From NCBI GenBank assembly GCA_964417935.1, contig CAYQKF010000001.1, forward strand, positions 1 through 64,000: a stretch of DNA of 64,000 bases. The letters are read 5' to 3'. Positions 24,535 to 34,100 of this stretch are shown in pieces. The stretch is from NIOZ-UU13 sp964417935 (GTDB lineage: Bacteria; Planctomycetota; Phycisphaerae; Sedimentisphaerales; Anaerobacaceae). The position numbers were made by a program, and so were the translations under genes. The notes under the pieces are model-generated. The model was given only the letters and a program-made list of their open reading frames with translations. It was not told the origin of the DNA and did not search any database. Within the stretch, counting starts at the first letter, position 1; every line of letters begins with the position of its first letter.

Positions 24535-25375
24535 TTTTATTCGTTTTTATCTTTCCCCCGAATATACTGTGTACCATCAGGTCCAGTCTCGACATAACCG
24601 TCATCATATTACGTGGACGGTGTGCGGGGTCGTCCTCGATACAGTCCATTACAAGTTTTGAGATTCCGGTGGGTAATTGTTTTTTTAGTTCATGAGGTGC
24701 TCGTCGCGGCTCGACGATGGGTAAGCCGAATTTGTTCTTTTTGGGTATCATAGTCGGGGCATGCTTTCCGGTAAGCGCCCAGAACATTGTTGCGCCAAGG
24801 TTAAAGATGTCGGTTTTTGGGCCGAGTGGTTTACGCTTAACCTGCTCAGGCGCAATATAGTCCGGTGTGCCCTGGATTCTCGGCTTTATGGTTCCGATTT
24901 TACAACTCTGGCCGAGGTCTATGATTTTGATAGAGCCGGCCTTGTTTATAAGAATATTGTTGGGCTTTATGTCGCAGTGGACAAAGCCGTGCTGATGCAT
25001 GGCGTTAAGGCCGCTTGCGATCATCCTGAATACGAGCAATACGTCGCCTAAACTCAAGGTGGAACAATCTTCGAGGTTCTTGCCGTCAAAGTATTCCATA
25101 GAAAGGAGCATTTCTTTAACTCTAAACATACTGCGCATTTTCCTTAGCTCGTAGCACTTTCGGACGTAGAGGTGGTCTATTAGCTGAGCCACTTTATATT
25201 CGGTCCCGACCTGCTCGAAGATCCTTGAATCTTCCGGCCTTTCGAATATGACTCGTTTTAGAGCAACTTTTCTTCCTTCCTCTTCGTCGGTTGCCAAATA
25301 GATTGTGCTGCGCGCACCGGTTCCGATGCGTTTTAGTATGGTAAAACCTCCAACGTCGAGAATATCTTTCGCCAT
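24515..25375 (-). CDS. Hanks-type Ser/Thr protein kinase
   Basis: Cytoplasmic kinase of 286 residues with essentially only the catalytic domain. Gly-rich loop IGTGARSTIY, VALK (Lys40), catalytic loop HCDIKPNN (Asp135), metal motif IIDLGQS (Asp153; DLG instead of DFG), activation segment GTPDYIAPEQ, and TDIFNLGATMFWALTG. There is no transmembrane helix or sensor domain; it ends in a Lys/Asn-rich tail. It overlaps the downstream phosphatase gene. The small DLG change is found in some active bacterial kinases, so activity is expected. Its divergent neighbour is the HTH remnant at 25.6 kb. Confidence 0.85.
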   Translation of the reverse strand: MAKDILDVGGFTILKRIGTGARSTIYLATDEEEGRKVALKRVIFERPEDSRIFEQVGTEYKVAQLIDHLYVRKCYELRKMRSMFRVKEMLLSMEYFDGKNLEDCSTLSLGDVLLVFRMIASGLNAMHQHGFVHCDIKPNNILINKAGSIKIIDLGQSCKIGTIKPRIQGTPDYIAPEQVKRKPLGPKTDIFNLGATMFWALTGKHAPTMIPKKNKFGLPIVEPRRAPHELKKQLPTGISKLVMDCIEDDPAHRPRNMMTVMSRLDLMVHSIFGGKIKTNKNASNNN

Positions 25376-25593
25376 ATTGTCAAAAACAACCTAAAATTTT
25401 ATGAAATATAATATTACAATCTAAAAAAATAAGATGCGCAAAACAGGCTTCTTGTTCCGCTAACTTATCAACCTACTATCGGAACCGCCGCCATTATAGG
25501 ACGCAAAACAATCCAAATCTTGCAGTTTTCATCCAAAATTGCACAAAATATATCAAAATCACCTTTATTATATCGAACGATAAACTGACCTAC

Positions 25594-25621
25594 TTGAGTT
25601 TCACAAATGCGGAAGTATACA
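25594..25621 (+). promoter_or_regulatory. Candidate sigma-70 promoter
   Basis: TTGAGT (25594-25599), 16 bases, TATACA (25616-25621). It points towards the HTH remnant and makes a start codon at 25607 unlikely for that gene. Confidence 0.35.
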
Positions 25622-25705
25622 ATAGAATCGGCTATTTATCCAATTATTATGGTGATTTTTCGTGATATAAGGTCGAAAAAAGTAGGCTTGAGATTGAAGT
25701 TCCCG

Positions 25706-26071
25706 ATGGACTTTGGAGGTTGCCGAAAAAAACTCCCCGGTCCGTACACTCAACGCATATGCGTTGATAGGTATTGGTCGGTTACCACTTTAGAAACTCA
25801 ACGCATAAATCATTCAGCTACCATAAAGTTCGCTTTTTACGCCTATAAACGGCATCAATCGATAATATTCTCTTTGAATCCAGCAGTTAAAAACATTAAA
25901 CCTCCAAGAAAACCACGGTCATGGATCAAACTAGAGGCAGTTGAGCGAGCAAGGCAATGGAAGGCCCTAATTGGCAAAAATGGCATCGAATGCCGGGCTG
26001 ATTTAGCCCGCCATCTTGGTATATCAAGGGCCAGAGTGACTCAGGTTCTCAGACGTCTGTTATTATCGTAG
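25706..26071 (+). CDS. Helix-turn-helix protein, probably a degraded remnant
   Basis: The C-terminal 50 residues form a clear HTH: ERARQWKALIGKNGIEC then RADLARHLGISRARVTQVLRRL. This is the arrangement of small HTH modules that accompany site-specific recombinases and ParB-like proteins. The frame is open from 25607 and the N-terminal part shows no recognisable fold, so I place the start tentatively at the ATG at 25706; a later TTG is also possible. Those modules normally continue past the HTH, whereas this one stops right after it, which indicates truncation. A perfect 18-bp palindrome at 25750-25767 plus a half-site lie inside the doubtful N-terminal region. Confidence 0.4.
   Translation: MDFGGCRKKLPGPYTQRICVDRYWSVTTLETQRINHSATIKFAFYAYKRHQSIIFSLNPAVKNIKPPRKPRSWIKLEAVERARQWKALIGKNGIECRADLARHLGISRARVTQVLRRLLLS
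25748..25807. promoter_or_regulatory. Palindromic operator-like site with separate half-site
   Basis: TCAACGCATATGCGTTGA at 25750-25767 is a perfect 18-bp palindrome. The 12-mer ACTCAACGCATA that forms its left half (25748-25759) recurs at 25796-25807, 48 bases downstream. The layout suggests a binding site for a dimeric regulator or recombinase, plausibly the adjacent HTH protein. Confidence 0.45.
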
Positions 26072-26242
26072 AATGCTTCTCTTTCCGAAACCGGCAAAAG
26101 TCTTAATGCCCCACTCTCACTGCCTCTATTCTTGACCAAATCTCCCATATTTGGTATGATAATTTGTCGAGTAGGAGGGCACTATGGCCCCTTGCGACAG
26201 GATAATTTATTGTACTGTAACCCCCATTAAGAAGAAGACACA

Positions 26243-27574
26243 ATGAAACACATACTATTTCTAATCACAATGGTCGCATTATCCTCAACCTCACAGGCCG
26301 CATACGAAGAAACGATGGAACCGAATGGATTGACTAGAAACCTCCAGACCGACTTCGGCCTGGTTGATGACCAGGCACAACACAATCAGAGCGATATCCT
26401 TCAAAAGGCGATAGATGACCTTTCCGCAAAGGGCGGCGGACGCCTGATACTACCGAAAGGCACCTATCGTTTTGCGGGTGTTTATCTAAACTCCAATGTA
26501 CATTTGTTGATAGAAAAAGACACGGTAATCAAACCCTATTGGCCTGAAGGTACAAAAACGGTCGTTTTCACTTTAGATGGGGGGCGGGATACCGAGAGTA
26601 GCCACATCGAGAATGTAAGCATCCGGGGGCTGGGCGGTAAATTTATGGTCAATTATTCAGATCGTGGAAGTGTAGCGGGGGAAGGCATCCGAACCATCAA
26701 CTGCAGACAGGTCAAAAACTTTTTACTTTCCGATATCTATATCAAGGACAGCTTTACTACCTATTGCGCAGTCATTTTTACTCCGGCCAAGGACACAGAT
26801 GCCAGAAACAGGGAAGTCTTCAGGCCCACAGACGGCCTGGTAAAGAATCTTGAAAGCACTAATTCAAGTCCGGGTTATGGCTTGGTCCAGATGCATGCGG
26901 GGGAGTCTATTCATTTTGAAAATCTCAAAGCCATCGGCGGCGGGGTAACGTTCAGATTGGAGACTGGCGCCGGGGGACATAACGGCGGTGTGTATAATAT
27001 TACTGCAAAAAATCTGTACTGTGAAAACGGCAGTACTGCTGTGCTGCTCGGACCGCATAAAGCTCAAAACGGCGTTGTTAAAATCGACGGAGTCACCGTG
27101 AAAAGCTGTGCTTTTGCCGTAACGATGGGACCTGGTTATGTTGAGGCACGTAATAAAGAAGATAAAAATTACAAACCCGGTATTTTTGCAAATGGGACTA
27201 CTGTAAAAAATGTTCATGCGATATTCGGGACAAATGCAGCAATATCACTCAAAGGACTCTCTAACGTTCCGGAAGAATACTTAAAAGAGCTTAGATTTGA
27301 TGAGAATGACAGGAAGCTCAAACGTGTCAGAGGCCCCTCAGTCGGGGTTGTAATGAATCGAACCGCGGGGAGCTGGAACCCGATTATTGAGAATGTGACA
27401 AGCGAAGGTTTCAAATATAACAAAGGCATTATGAAAATAGATGAGAAACAGCCCAGAAACTGGAGAGATAGGCTCGAAGGGCTGCCTATCCTTGACCAGA
27501 TTCTTCAGCAGCAAGTCGAAAACAGTGAAAAAAAGACTGAGAGCACCAAAAAGAAACAGAAGCATAAGAAATAG
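26243..27574 (+). CDS. Secreted beta-helix protein related to iota-carrageenase (GH82)
   Basis: Exported 443-residue right-handed beta-helix. Signal peptide about 1-20, then NLQTDFGL...ILQKAIDDLSAKGGGRLILPKGTYRF, the usual opening of pectin-lyase-fold enzymes. The section from YGLVQMHAGESIHF through GGGVTFRLET, YNITAKNLYCENGSTAVLLGPH and KSCAFAVTMGPGYVE follows, block by block, what I remember of GH82 iota-carrageenases. Equivalents of Gln222, Glu245 and His281 (Alteromonas fortis numbering) appear at Gln216, Glu240 and His272. The position of catalytic-base Asp247 is Gly242 here. It ends in a Lys-rich tail. Substrate: perhaps a different sulfated galactan, or the protein only binds. Nearby sulfatases fit that theme. 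Confidence 0.6.
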   Translation: MKHILFLITMVALSSTSQAAYEETMEPNGLTRNLQTDFGLVDDQAQHNQSDILQKAIDDLSAKGGGRLILPKGTYRFAGVYLNSNVHLLIEKDTVIKPYWPEGTKTVVFTLDGGRDTESSHIENVSIRGLGGKFMVNYSDRGSVAGEGIRTINCRQVKNFLLSDIYIKDSFTTYCAVIFTPAKDTDARNREVFRPTDGLVKNLESTNSSPGYGLVQMHAGESIHFENLKAIGGGVTFRLETGAGGHNGGVYNITAKNLYCENGSTAVLLGPHKAQNGVVKIDGVTVKSCAFAVTMGPGYVEARNKEDKNYKPGIFANGTTVKNVHAIFGTNAAISLKGLSNVPEEYLKELRFDENDRKLKRVRGPSVGVVMNRTAGSWNPIIENVTSEGFKYNKGIMKIDEKQPRNWRDRLEGLPILDQILQQQVENSEKKTESTKKKQKHKK

Positions 27575-27870
27575 ATTGATACATATCAGTCTAACACTAT
27601 CCGGAGTTTCGCAGACCTTTGGGAAAACCCCAAGGCCAGCCAAAAAGAAAGGAGTGGATATATACAAGATCATATGAGCATGCTTTCATCTGGGTAGACC
27701 TGGCTGAGATAAGAGCCAAGATCGAATGGAGGTGACTAGAGGCGATATCCTTTCACATCTATATGAAAATTGAGTAGTTGGTTATTGAGAATCTAACCTT
27801 GGATGAAAGACAATTACAATAAAATATATTGAGTTAAGCCCTTGTTATATAAGGACTTACGCCCCAAGAA

Positions 27871-27943
27871 CTCCCCGAGTAGGACTCGAACCTACAACCT
27901 AGCGGTTAACAGCCGCTCGCTCTACCAGTTGAGCTATCGGGGA
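27871..27943 (-). tRNA. tRNA-Asn (GUU)
   Basis: Read on the minus strand: acceptor arm TCCCCGA pairs with TCGGGGA, the D arm has AGCTCAACTGGTAGAGC, the anticodon loop is CTGTTAA (anticodon GTT), and the T arm is GTAGGTTCGAGTCCTAC. The discriminator is G and the 3' CCA is not encoded. It lies in the 454-base interval between the beta-helix gene and the unknown gene at 28029; 27575-27870 holds nothing else that I can identify. Confidence 0.97.
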
Positions 27944-28004
27944 ATAGCAAACTGCAAATCAATACATCGGCTTTTAGGGCCAATTTTCAAACAACCTTTA
28001 AGGT

Positions 28005-28032
28005 ATTATCTGAAATTTAGCGATTTTGTCAA
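28005..28032 (-). promoter_or_regulatory. Promoter for tRNA-Asn
   Basis: Minus-strand TTGACA (28027-28032), 16 bases, GATAAT (28005-28010), putting transcription start about 55 bases before the mature tRNA. The -35 box overlaps the stop codon of the upstream gene. Confidence 0.6.
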
Positions 28033-29375
28033 ATACAATTGTTGTTTGGTGAATGATTTTTAAGAGCAGTTTCTATCCACTCACGCAGGCTGATGCCTGC
28101 TTGTGCAGCGCGTTCGAGCAGCTTCTTGTGGCGAACGAGGCCGCCGGGATTACCGGCAATCGGACAATAAGTAAGATTATACCACAAACAGGCGGCGAGC
28201 CATTCTTTCACGGGTGTTCTTTCTTCACCAAGATAGGCATAAACCCGAAGTATCTCGTTTTTTGGGTCGAAGCCAAGGTCAATGTGCCCTAAATCCATTA
28301 GTAAAAACTGCATCGGCGAGCCTAAGAGCCATTTGTCCAATCCCAACACGTAACCGAACAGCAATCGTCCGAGCCTTTCCCTCTCTGAGCCGACTTTGCG
28401 GGTCGGGATATCCAATTTGCCGGTTCCAATACCATGAATCCAGCTTTCGGTAAAACGAAACGTGCTATGATGACAATCGGACAAAGTGCGCACGCCAGAT
28501 GCGATAGCACAGCAGGTTTTATATAACTCTTTTTTTCGGGAATCCTTAACGCCTTCAAGGTTCTCCAAATACTCCGGTTTCCACTTCGGATAGATACGCG
28601 GCAGGCCTGCTTTCTCTGATATTTCCATATCGAGATGAGCTCCCTGTCCGCCTTCTTCAAATATTTCCTTGACAAGCATTTCTCCCTCCTGCAGTTTCGA
28701 AGTATCATCAAACTGAGAATAAGGCACTGTATCGCTGGTCTTTGTAAAGAAATCAATAGTAAGAAGCATCCGTTCCATCATCAGCTTCCGGACTTCCGTG
28801 AGTTCTGAGGCCGGCCCAAGCCACTCATAAGTACGATTGATGAATCTTGCAGCGTGAGGGAATTCCTTGATAAAACCTTCTCTGGACTTGCCTGCGAGAT
28901 AACCTGTTAATACGGTATGTATTATCCTCATGCTCTCTATATGAGACGGTTGGGATGTTTTCTGCTCCCACCACATGCCGGAACACCAGCATCCATTGCG
29001 AAATGAGGGCTCATCCAGTTTTTCCCTGCCGATGGCGTTCAACAATTCGTCCACAGTAACGGGAAAACCGCTATCACACGGCACAAGGCTCGCGATATGA
29101 GCGCGAATCTGGCGAGTGCTGTCATCCAGTTCTCCTAATTTGCTCTGCATGTTGTTGATGTATTTAATTTCATCATCCCAGTCCTTTTCCTGACCAGGAA
29201 ACGTCCAGGAAACAACCGACCATTTTCTTATCTCATTACCCGCCTCATCTGCAGTAACGGTTGTAATTATTTCCACTCTTTCGCCTTTGGATGAAGATTT
29301 CTTACCGGTGTATATCGCCTCTAAACCCGGAGACACCAGATCGTACGGCACCAATCGCTCTTTCTTTTTTTTCAT
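28029..29375 (-). CDS. Conserved-looking protein of unknown function
   Basis: No family recognised. From the ATG at 29375 it has 448 residues; an in-frame GTG at 29450 would add 25. No signal peptide (MKKKKERLVPYDLVS) and no membrane helix. Points to note: an early beta-rich segment (VEIITTVTADEAGNEIRKW), a Cys/Trp cluster (FRNGCWCSGMWWEQK) around residue 130, a helical middle (KLMMERMLLTIDFFTK), a CHHSTF motif, and LLMDLGHIDLGFDPKN. The closing part (ACLWYNLTYCPIAGNPGGLV) is hydrophobic but short. The Cys and His residues might bind metal. It is a single-gene unit between a sugar isomerase gene and tRNA-Asn. Confidence 0.55.
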   Translation of the reverse strand: MKKKKERLVPYDLVSPGLEAIYTGKKSSSKGERVEIITTVTADEAGNEIRKWSVVSWTFPGQEKDWDDEIKYINNMQSKLGELDDSTRQIRAHIASLVPCDSGFPVTVDELLNAIGREKLDEPSFRNGCWCSGMWWEQKTSQPSHIESMRIIHTVLTGYLAGKSREGFIKEFPHAARFINRTYEWLGPASELTEVRKLMMERMLLTIDFFTKTSDTVPYSQFDDTSKLQEGEMLVKEIFEEGGQGAHLDMEISEKAGLPRIYPKWKPEYLENLEGVKDSRKKELYKTCCAIASGVRTLSDCHHSTFRFTESWIHGIGTGKLDIPTRKVGSERERLGRLLFGYVLGLDKWLLGSPMQFLLMDLGHIDLGFDPKNEILRVYAYLGEERTPVKEWLAACLWYNLTYCPIAGNPGGLVRHKKLLERAAQAGISLREWIETALKNHSPNNNCI

Positions 29376-29551
29376 TATTCCGGCTCTGGATATATCGAAG
29401 CAGCGTGCTAAAACAGCACACGTATCGATACCGTTTGTGCCAATGAACACCCGTCATTGCACGGCTTGTTCAATTGCCTCTGCTTTAATTTGGGAACGGG
29501 ACTTTCGCCGCAGTTTTAAGGCTCTAAATGCGGGCTTCCAATAGTGCTTGC

Positions 29552-30436
29552 CTATACCAGTTTCATCTTACGAAGATTCTTGAGACAGCGTTCAACGCAC
29601 TCCAAAGGCGGATAGGCGTAGCTCTCCTGCTCGACGATATACCATTCGGTTCCACCAACTGCTCTGCAGAGGGCAAAGAAGGCTTTCCAGGAGACATCAC
29701 CTTCCCCTATAAGGGCTTTCTTGTTAGTTTTGCTGAACTCCTTCACATGCACGGTGATCGCCCGCCCCGGATAACGGTAAAGGTAAGGTAGAGGATCCAC
29801 CCCGCCGTGTATCGCATTGCCCACATCAAGCTGCATAATCACATCTTGCTTGGTGTTACTATAGAAAGTGTCCCAGGGAAGCTCCCCGTTCATCGCCGTG
29901 AATTCGTGACTGTGGTTGTGATAACCGACTAACATTCCATGCGGCTTGACTTTCTCGGCCAGCTCGTTGAAGAGCTTTGCCGTATCGAGCCAGGCCTGGT
30001 GTGAGCTCCTGTTCTTCCCAGGTAATCCGGGGACGACGAGGTACTTGTTGCCCAACGTTTGATTGAACTCTATAGTTCGGGCCAGGTTGTCCCCGAGCAA
30101 TGTGTCGAGACCGGTGTGGGTGCCGCAACACACAAGACCGTTGTCATTGAGCATTTTGCGCAGCACTTTGGCCGCCCTGTCGTAATATCCGGCAAACTCA
30201 ACGCCCATATAACCCATCTTCGCCACGGCGGCAATCACGCCCGGCAGGTCACGCTTGCAGTCTTCGCGCACCGAATAGAGCTGAAGCCCGTTCTGAACTC
30301 GCGCACGCTTTTTTCTTGTTTGCTTCTTCTGGCTCCTGGTTGCTGCATCCGCACCTGAGGCCAAAACGGCCGCCACAACCATGCTTTTTGACAGCAAACC
30401 ACGTCTCGAAACTGAGCCTGTATCGTTCGATAACAT
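29552..30436 (-). CDS. Tat-exported sugar phosphate isomerase/epimerase-like TIM barrel
   Basis: A member of the xylose isomerase-like TIM-barrel superfamily (AP endonuclease 2 fold). An N-terminal twin-arginine-type signal (VSRRGLLSKSMVVAAVLASG) is followed by a basic linker and the barrel: GLQLYSVREDC, MGYMGVEFAGYY, VCCGTHTGL, YLVVPGLPG, GMLVGYHNHSHEF, VIMQLDVGNAIHGG, ITVHVKEFSK, IGEGDVSWKAF and WYIVEQE. Metal-site residues expected in the family (Glu, Asp, His, Glu) are present in these blocks. Export matches the two Gfo/Idh/MocA enzymes with which such proteins commonly cluster. Substrate unknown. The 3' end lies 176 bases from the start of the unknown gene. Confidence 0.8.
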   Translation of the reverse strand: MLSNDTGSVSRRGLLSKSMVVAAVLASGADAATRSQKKQTRKKRARVQNGLQLYSVREDCKRDLPGVIAAVAKMGYMGVEFAGYYDRAAKVLRKMLNDNGLVCCGTHTGLDTLLGDNLARTIEFNQTLGNKYLVVPGLPGKNRSSHQAWLDTAKLFNELAEKVKPHGMLVGYHNHSHEFTAMNGELPWDTFYSNTKQDVIMQLDVGNAIHGGVDPLPYLYRYPGRAITVHVKEFSKTNKKALIGEGDVSWKAFFALCRAVGGTEWYIVEQESYAYPPLECVERCLKNLRKMKLV

Positions 30437-30761
30437 CTAAACCTCTTTCTGTAAACTTACGCCAATAAAACCGGCATTTCCCGTTAGTACGTCCTCAGTC
30501 ACATTCTGAGGCACATCTTCTCCACATTATAATAAACCCGGCACAGAAGTCCAGGAAATCCTGATATATCTGGCGACTACCACGTGCTGCTTTGAAAAGA
30601 AAGTTATTGCCCCGGGTGCGGGTCTAAAGTACAATAGGCCCTTAAAGTATTGGAATATTATGTTCAAGAATTTTTTGGGTGCCGGTTCAGTTTGTTATTG
30701 GAGACAATATTAACTTTGATAGCATATAGATGATTCGAAATCGGCAAACTGAGGGGGCGCT

Positions 30762-30804
30762 TCAAACGACATGCCAAATCGTCGTTATTTGGCGTGGCGT
30801 TTGA
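30762..30804. repeat. Imperfect inverted repeat in 660-base gene-free stretch
   Basis: TCAAACG (30762-30768) pairs with CGTTTGA (30798-30804) and GCCAAAT (30773-30779) with ATTTGGC (30787-30793). A second hairpin with a GCAATCTCC/GGAGATTGC-type stem spans 30847-30886. The gap 30437-31102 holds no convincing gene; either hairpin could end transcription. Confidence 0.5.
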
Positions 30805-31102
30805 CCGACCCGGCAGCAAAGGCGAAGCTTTTTAGTAACAGAGAAAGCAATCTCCTCCCTCGAAAGAGGGTGGGGAGGGAGATTGCGGTCGTGCGATTTA
30901 GATGGATGCTTAACAACAGAAGGCGGTTTCGGTAAGGCGTCAGCCTTTTATCTACCCTCTTTGGTTCCGGCTCGCCCGGTTTAGGTGTTTATGATTAAAT
31001 TCTCATTTTTTTTGCAAGACTTATATGCAAAAACGTGCAAGACAGAGATTCGAGTTTAATCCAGACCTTTGACATATATTCAAAGAAAGAGGATAGGTGC
31101 TC

Positions 31103-34100
31103 ATGAAAAAGAAAAGCCGATTCTTTGCAATTATCGTTTGTCTGTTAGCAATGTCATTTGTTTTGTCGGCGGAAAGACCTCAGCGCAAGCCTCAAGAGCG
31201 GCGGGCCAGGCAGGTCCTTGATGCCACGGGCCTCAAAGGCGGCCTGGTTGTGCATATCGGCTGCGGAGACGGAAAACTGACGGCAGCGCTATGCGCAAAT
31301 GACAGCTATCTGGTGCACGGCCTGGATGCTAATGTGGACAACGTTGAAAAAGCCCGTGAGAACATTCGCTCCCTCGGTCTCTATGGCAAGGTGTCAGCTC
31401 AGTTGTTTTCGGGCGACCGCCTGCCATACGCCGACAATCTAATCAATCTCATAGTGTCCGAGGACCTCGGTAAAGTTCCTATGGATGAAGTGATGCGGGT
31501 GCTTGCACCCCGTGGCATGGCGTATATCGGCAAAGAAGGCAACCGGACGAAAACTATCAAGCCCTGGCCGAAGGAAATAGATGAGTGGACTCATTGGCTG
31601 CACGATGCAACGGGCAACGCCGTTGCCCAGGATATGCTCGTGGGACCACCCCGGCATCTGCAGTGGGTAGCCAATCCTCTTTGGTCGCGACACCATGACA
31701 CTGTTCCGAGCGTCAGCGCTATGGTCTCTTCAGGTGGGCGACTATTTTATATCTCCGACGAGGCACCAGCCGGCATCGATGGGACGGTACCGGACCGGTG
31801 GTTTCTTGTGGCTCGAGATGGATTCAACGGCGTCTTATTGTGGAAACGTGCTATGCCCGAATGGGGATGGAGACAGTGGAGCGCTACCTGGCACGGGCGT
31901 TTCAACCAGCCCTCGCATCTTCCGGGTCGCTTGGTTGCTGTCGGGGACACCGTCTACATTACACTCGGCTTTAACGCGCCGCTGACTGCCCTTGATGCGG
32001 CTACAGGAAGGCTCGTCAGGACGTACGAGGGCACCGACAACACAGATGAGATACTGTATCACGAAGGATTGCTTGTTCTCGCTCTCAACAATGAAACCCG
32101 CAAGCCCGCTAAGGACAAGAGAACGCCAATCAACAAGAGCATCTGTGTAATTGAAGCTGAAACCGGGAATATGCTCTGGAAGAAGGGCAATTACCAGGGG
32201 CTTCGTTCAAAGGCCGATTCGGTTGAGCCGTTCGGTCCTCTTGGTATGGTTGTTGCAGGCGGGCGCATCTTTCTAATGGACAACGATTCGGTCATAAGCC
32301 TCGATTTGAAAACCGGTCACGAGCTCTGGCGCGTGCCCCGGCCCGAGGTCTCTGAGTTTGTTGCCCTGTTCGGAATGCGTATGAACGACCTGTGCGTGCT
32401 GGTTTGCCATAACGACATTGTGCTGTACGCCCAGCCGGAAATGCAGATTCGCGACCCGTGGCACACCATCCCGGGAACACTATATGCCTTATCCGCTAAG
32501 ACCGGAAAGCTGTTATGGAAGCATCGATACGGGGGCTGGGCACACTTCTACCAGCCTGACATTTTTGTTATAGACAACCTTGTATGGATTCACGAGCATG
32601 TGAATGCCCAGGAAGGGCAAGGCAAGACTTTGAAAAAGCACCAGCTCATCCCAAAACAGGACACGCTGGATTACGCCGTTCTTGGTCTTGACCCCGCGAC
32701 CGGCGAAGTCAAGAGGAGGTTCTCAACACGGGAGACGTTCAACGTCGGCCACCACCATCGCTGCTACAGGAACAAGGCCACCGCGCGTTTCCTTTTGACC
32801 TCACGACGCGGCGTGGAGTTTCTGGACACCAAATCAGGGGAAAACAAGTTGCATCATTGGGTTCGTGGTGGCTGCCTTTATGGTATCGTTCCATGCAACG
32901 GCCTACTGTATCTCACACCGCATCCCTGTGACTGCTATATTGCCACGAAGCTCAACGGATTCTTTGCGCTGGCCCCGGAGTCCTCTGTTAGGAAAGTCCC
33001 GAGGAGTATATCGGATGCTGACAGGTTTGAGCGAGGCCCCGCATACAGTAAAATCGACAATGAAAATTCGAAAATCGAAAATCCAAGCGATTGGCCGACT
33101 TATCGGCACGACCCACAGCGAACCGGCACGACCAAGTCGGCCGTGCCAACCGACATAAAGCGTCTTTGGCAGGTGGAAATCGGAGGTAAGCTTACTCCCG
33201 GAGTAGTGGCTGATGGAAAGCTCTTTGTGGCTTCGGTGGATACTCACACTATTCACGCCATCAATGCAGATAAAGGCAAAACACTTTGGACTTACACTGC
33301 CGCAGGACGAGTAGATTCGCCTCCCACCATCTACAGAGGACTTGTGCTCTTCGGCTCCGCGGATGGCTGGGTCTATTGTCTTACCGCCTCCGACGGGAAG
33401 CTGGCCTGGCGTTTCAACGCGGCGCCGCGGCAGCGGTTGGTAGGAGCTTTCGGCCAGCTCGAATCGGCATGGCCTGTCAATGGAAGTGTGCTGGTCAAAG
33501 ACGGAATCGCCTACGTAGCGGCGGGAAGGTCGTCCTACCTGGATCAAGGAATATTCCTTTATCTACTGGATCCCGAGACGGGTAAGGTGGCCGGGGAAAA
33601 GGTGGTCTATAGCCCTGACCCCGAGACAGACAGGATGCCACCCGGCGATCATCGCACAATACCGGGCGTGCTCGCTGATATTCTCGTAAGTGACGGAGAT
33701 TCCGTCTATATGCGCCAGATGAAGGTCTTTGGCGGTGAAGGCGAAGACGCCCCGCATATTCTCTCAACGGCTGGGTTTTTGGATGATTCGTGGTTCAATC
33801 GCACCCAATGGTCCATCGCAAGCAATGCGCATGGCCAGATGCTGGTATTTGACAACGAGTCGGCCTATGGTGTCCAGGCCTATCCGAGCATTAGCCGGAA
33901 AAACGTCTTCCACCCCGGCGAAAAGGGATACCTGCTTTTCGCGAGCGACCTACAAACATCGTCCGGCCGCAGACCGATTGATGTTCGCAACACGTCAAGC
34001 AAACAAAGGCAGATGAGGGCCAAATGGTCCCTGCATGTTCCAGTTCGTGTCATGGCGCTGGTCCTCGCTGATAATACCGTCTTTGCCGCTGGAACTCCGG

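Noticed and set aside
25607..25705. N-terminal extension of the HTH frame
   Set aside because: It would begin inside a plausible promoter and has no recognisable domain; the start is placed later.
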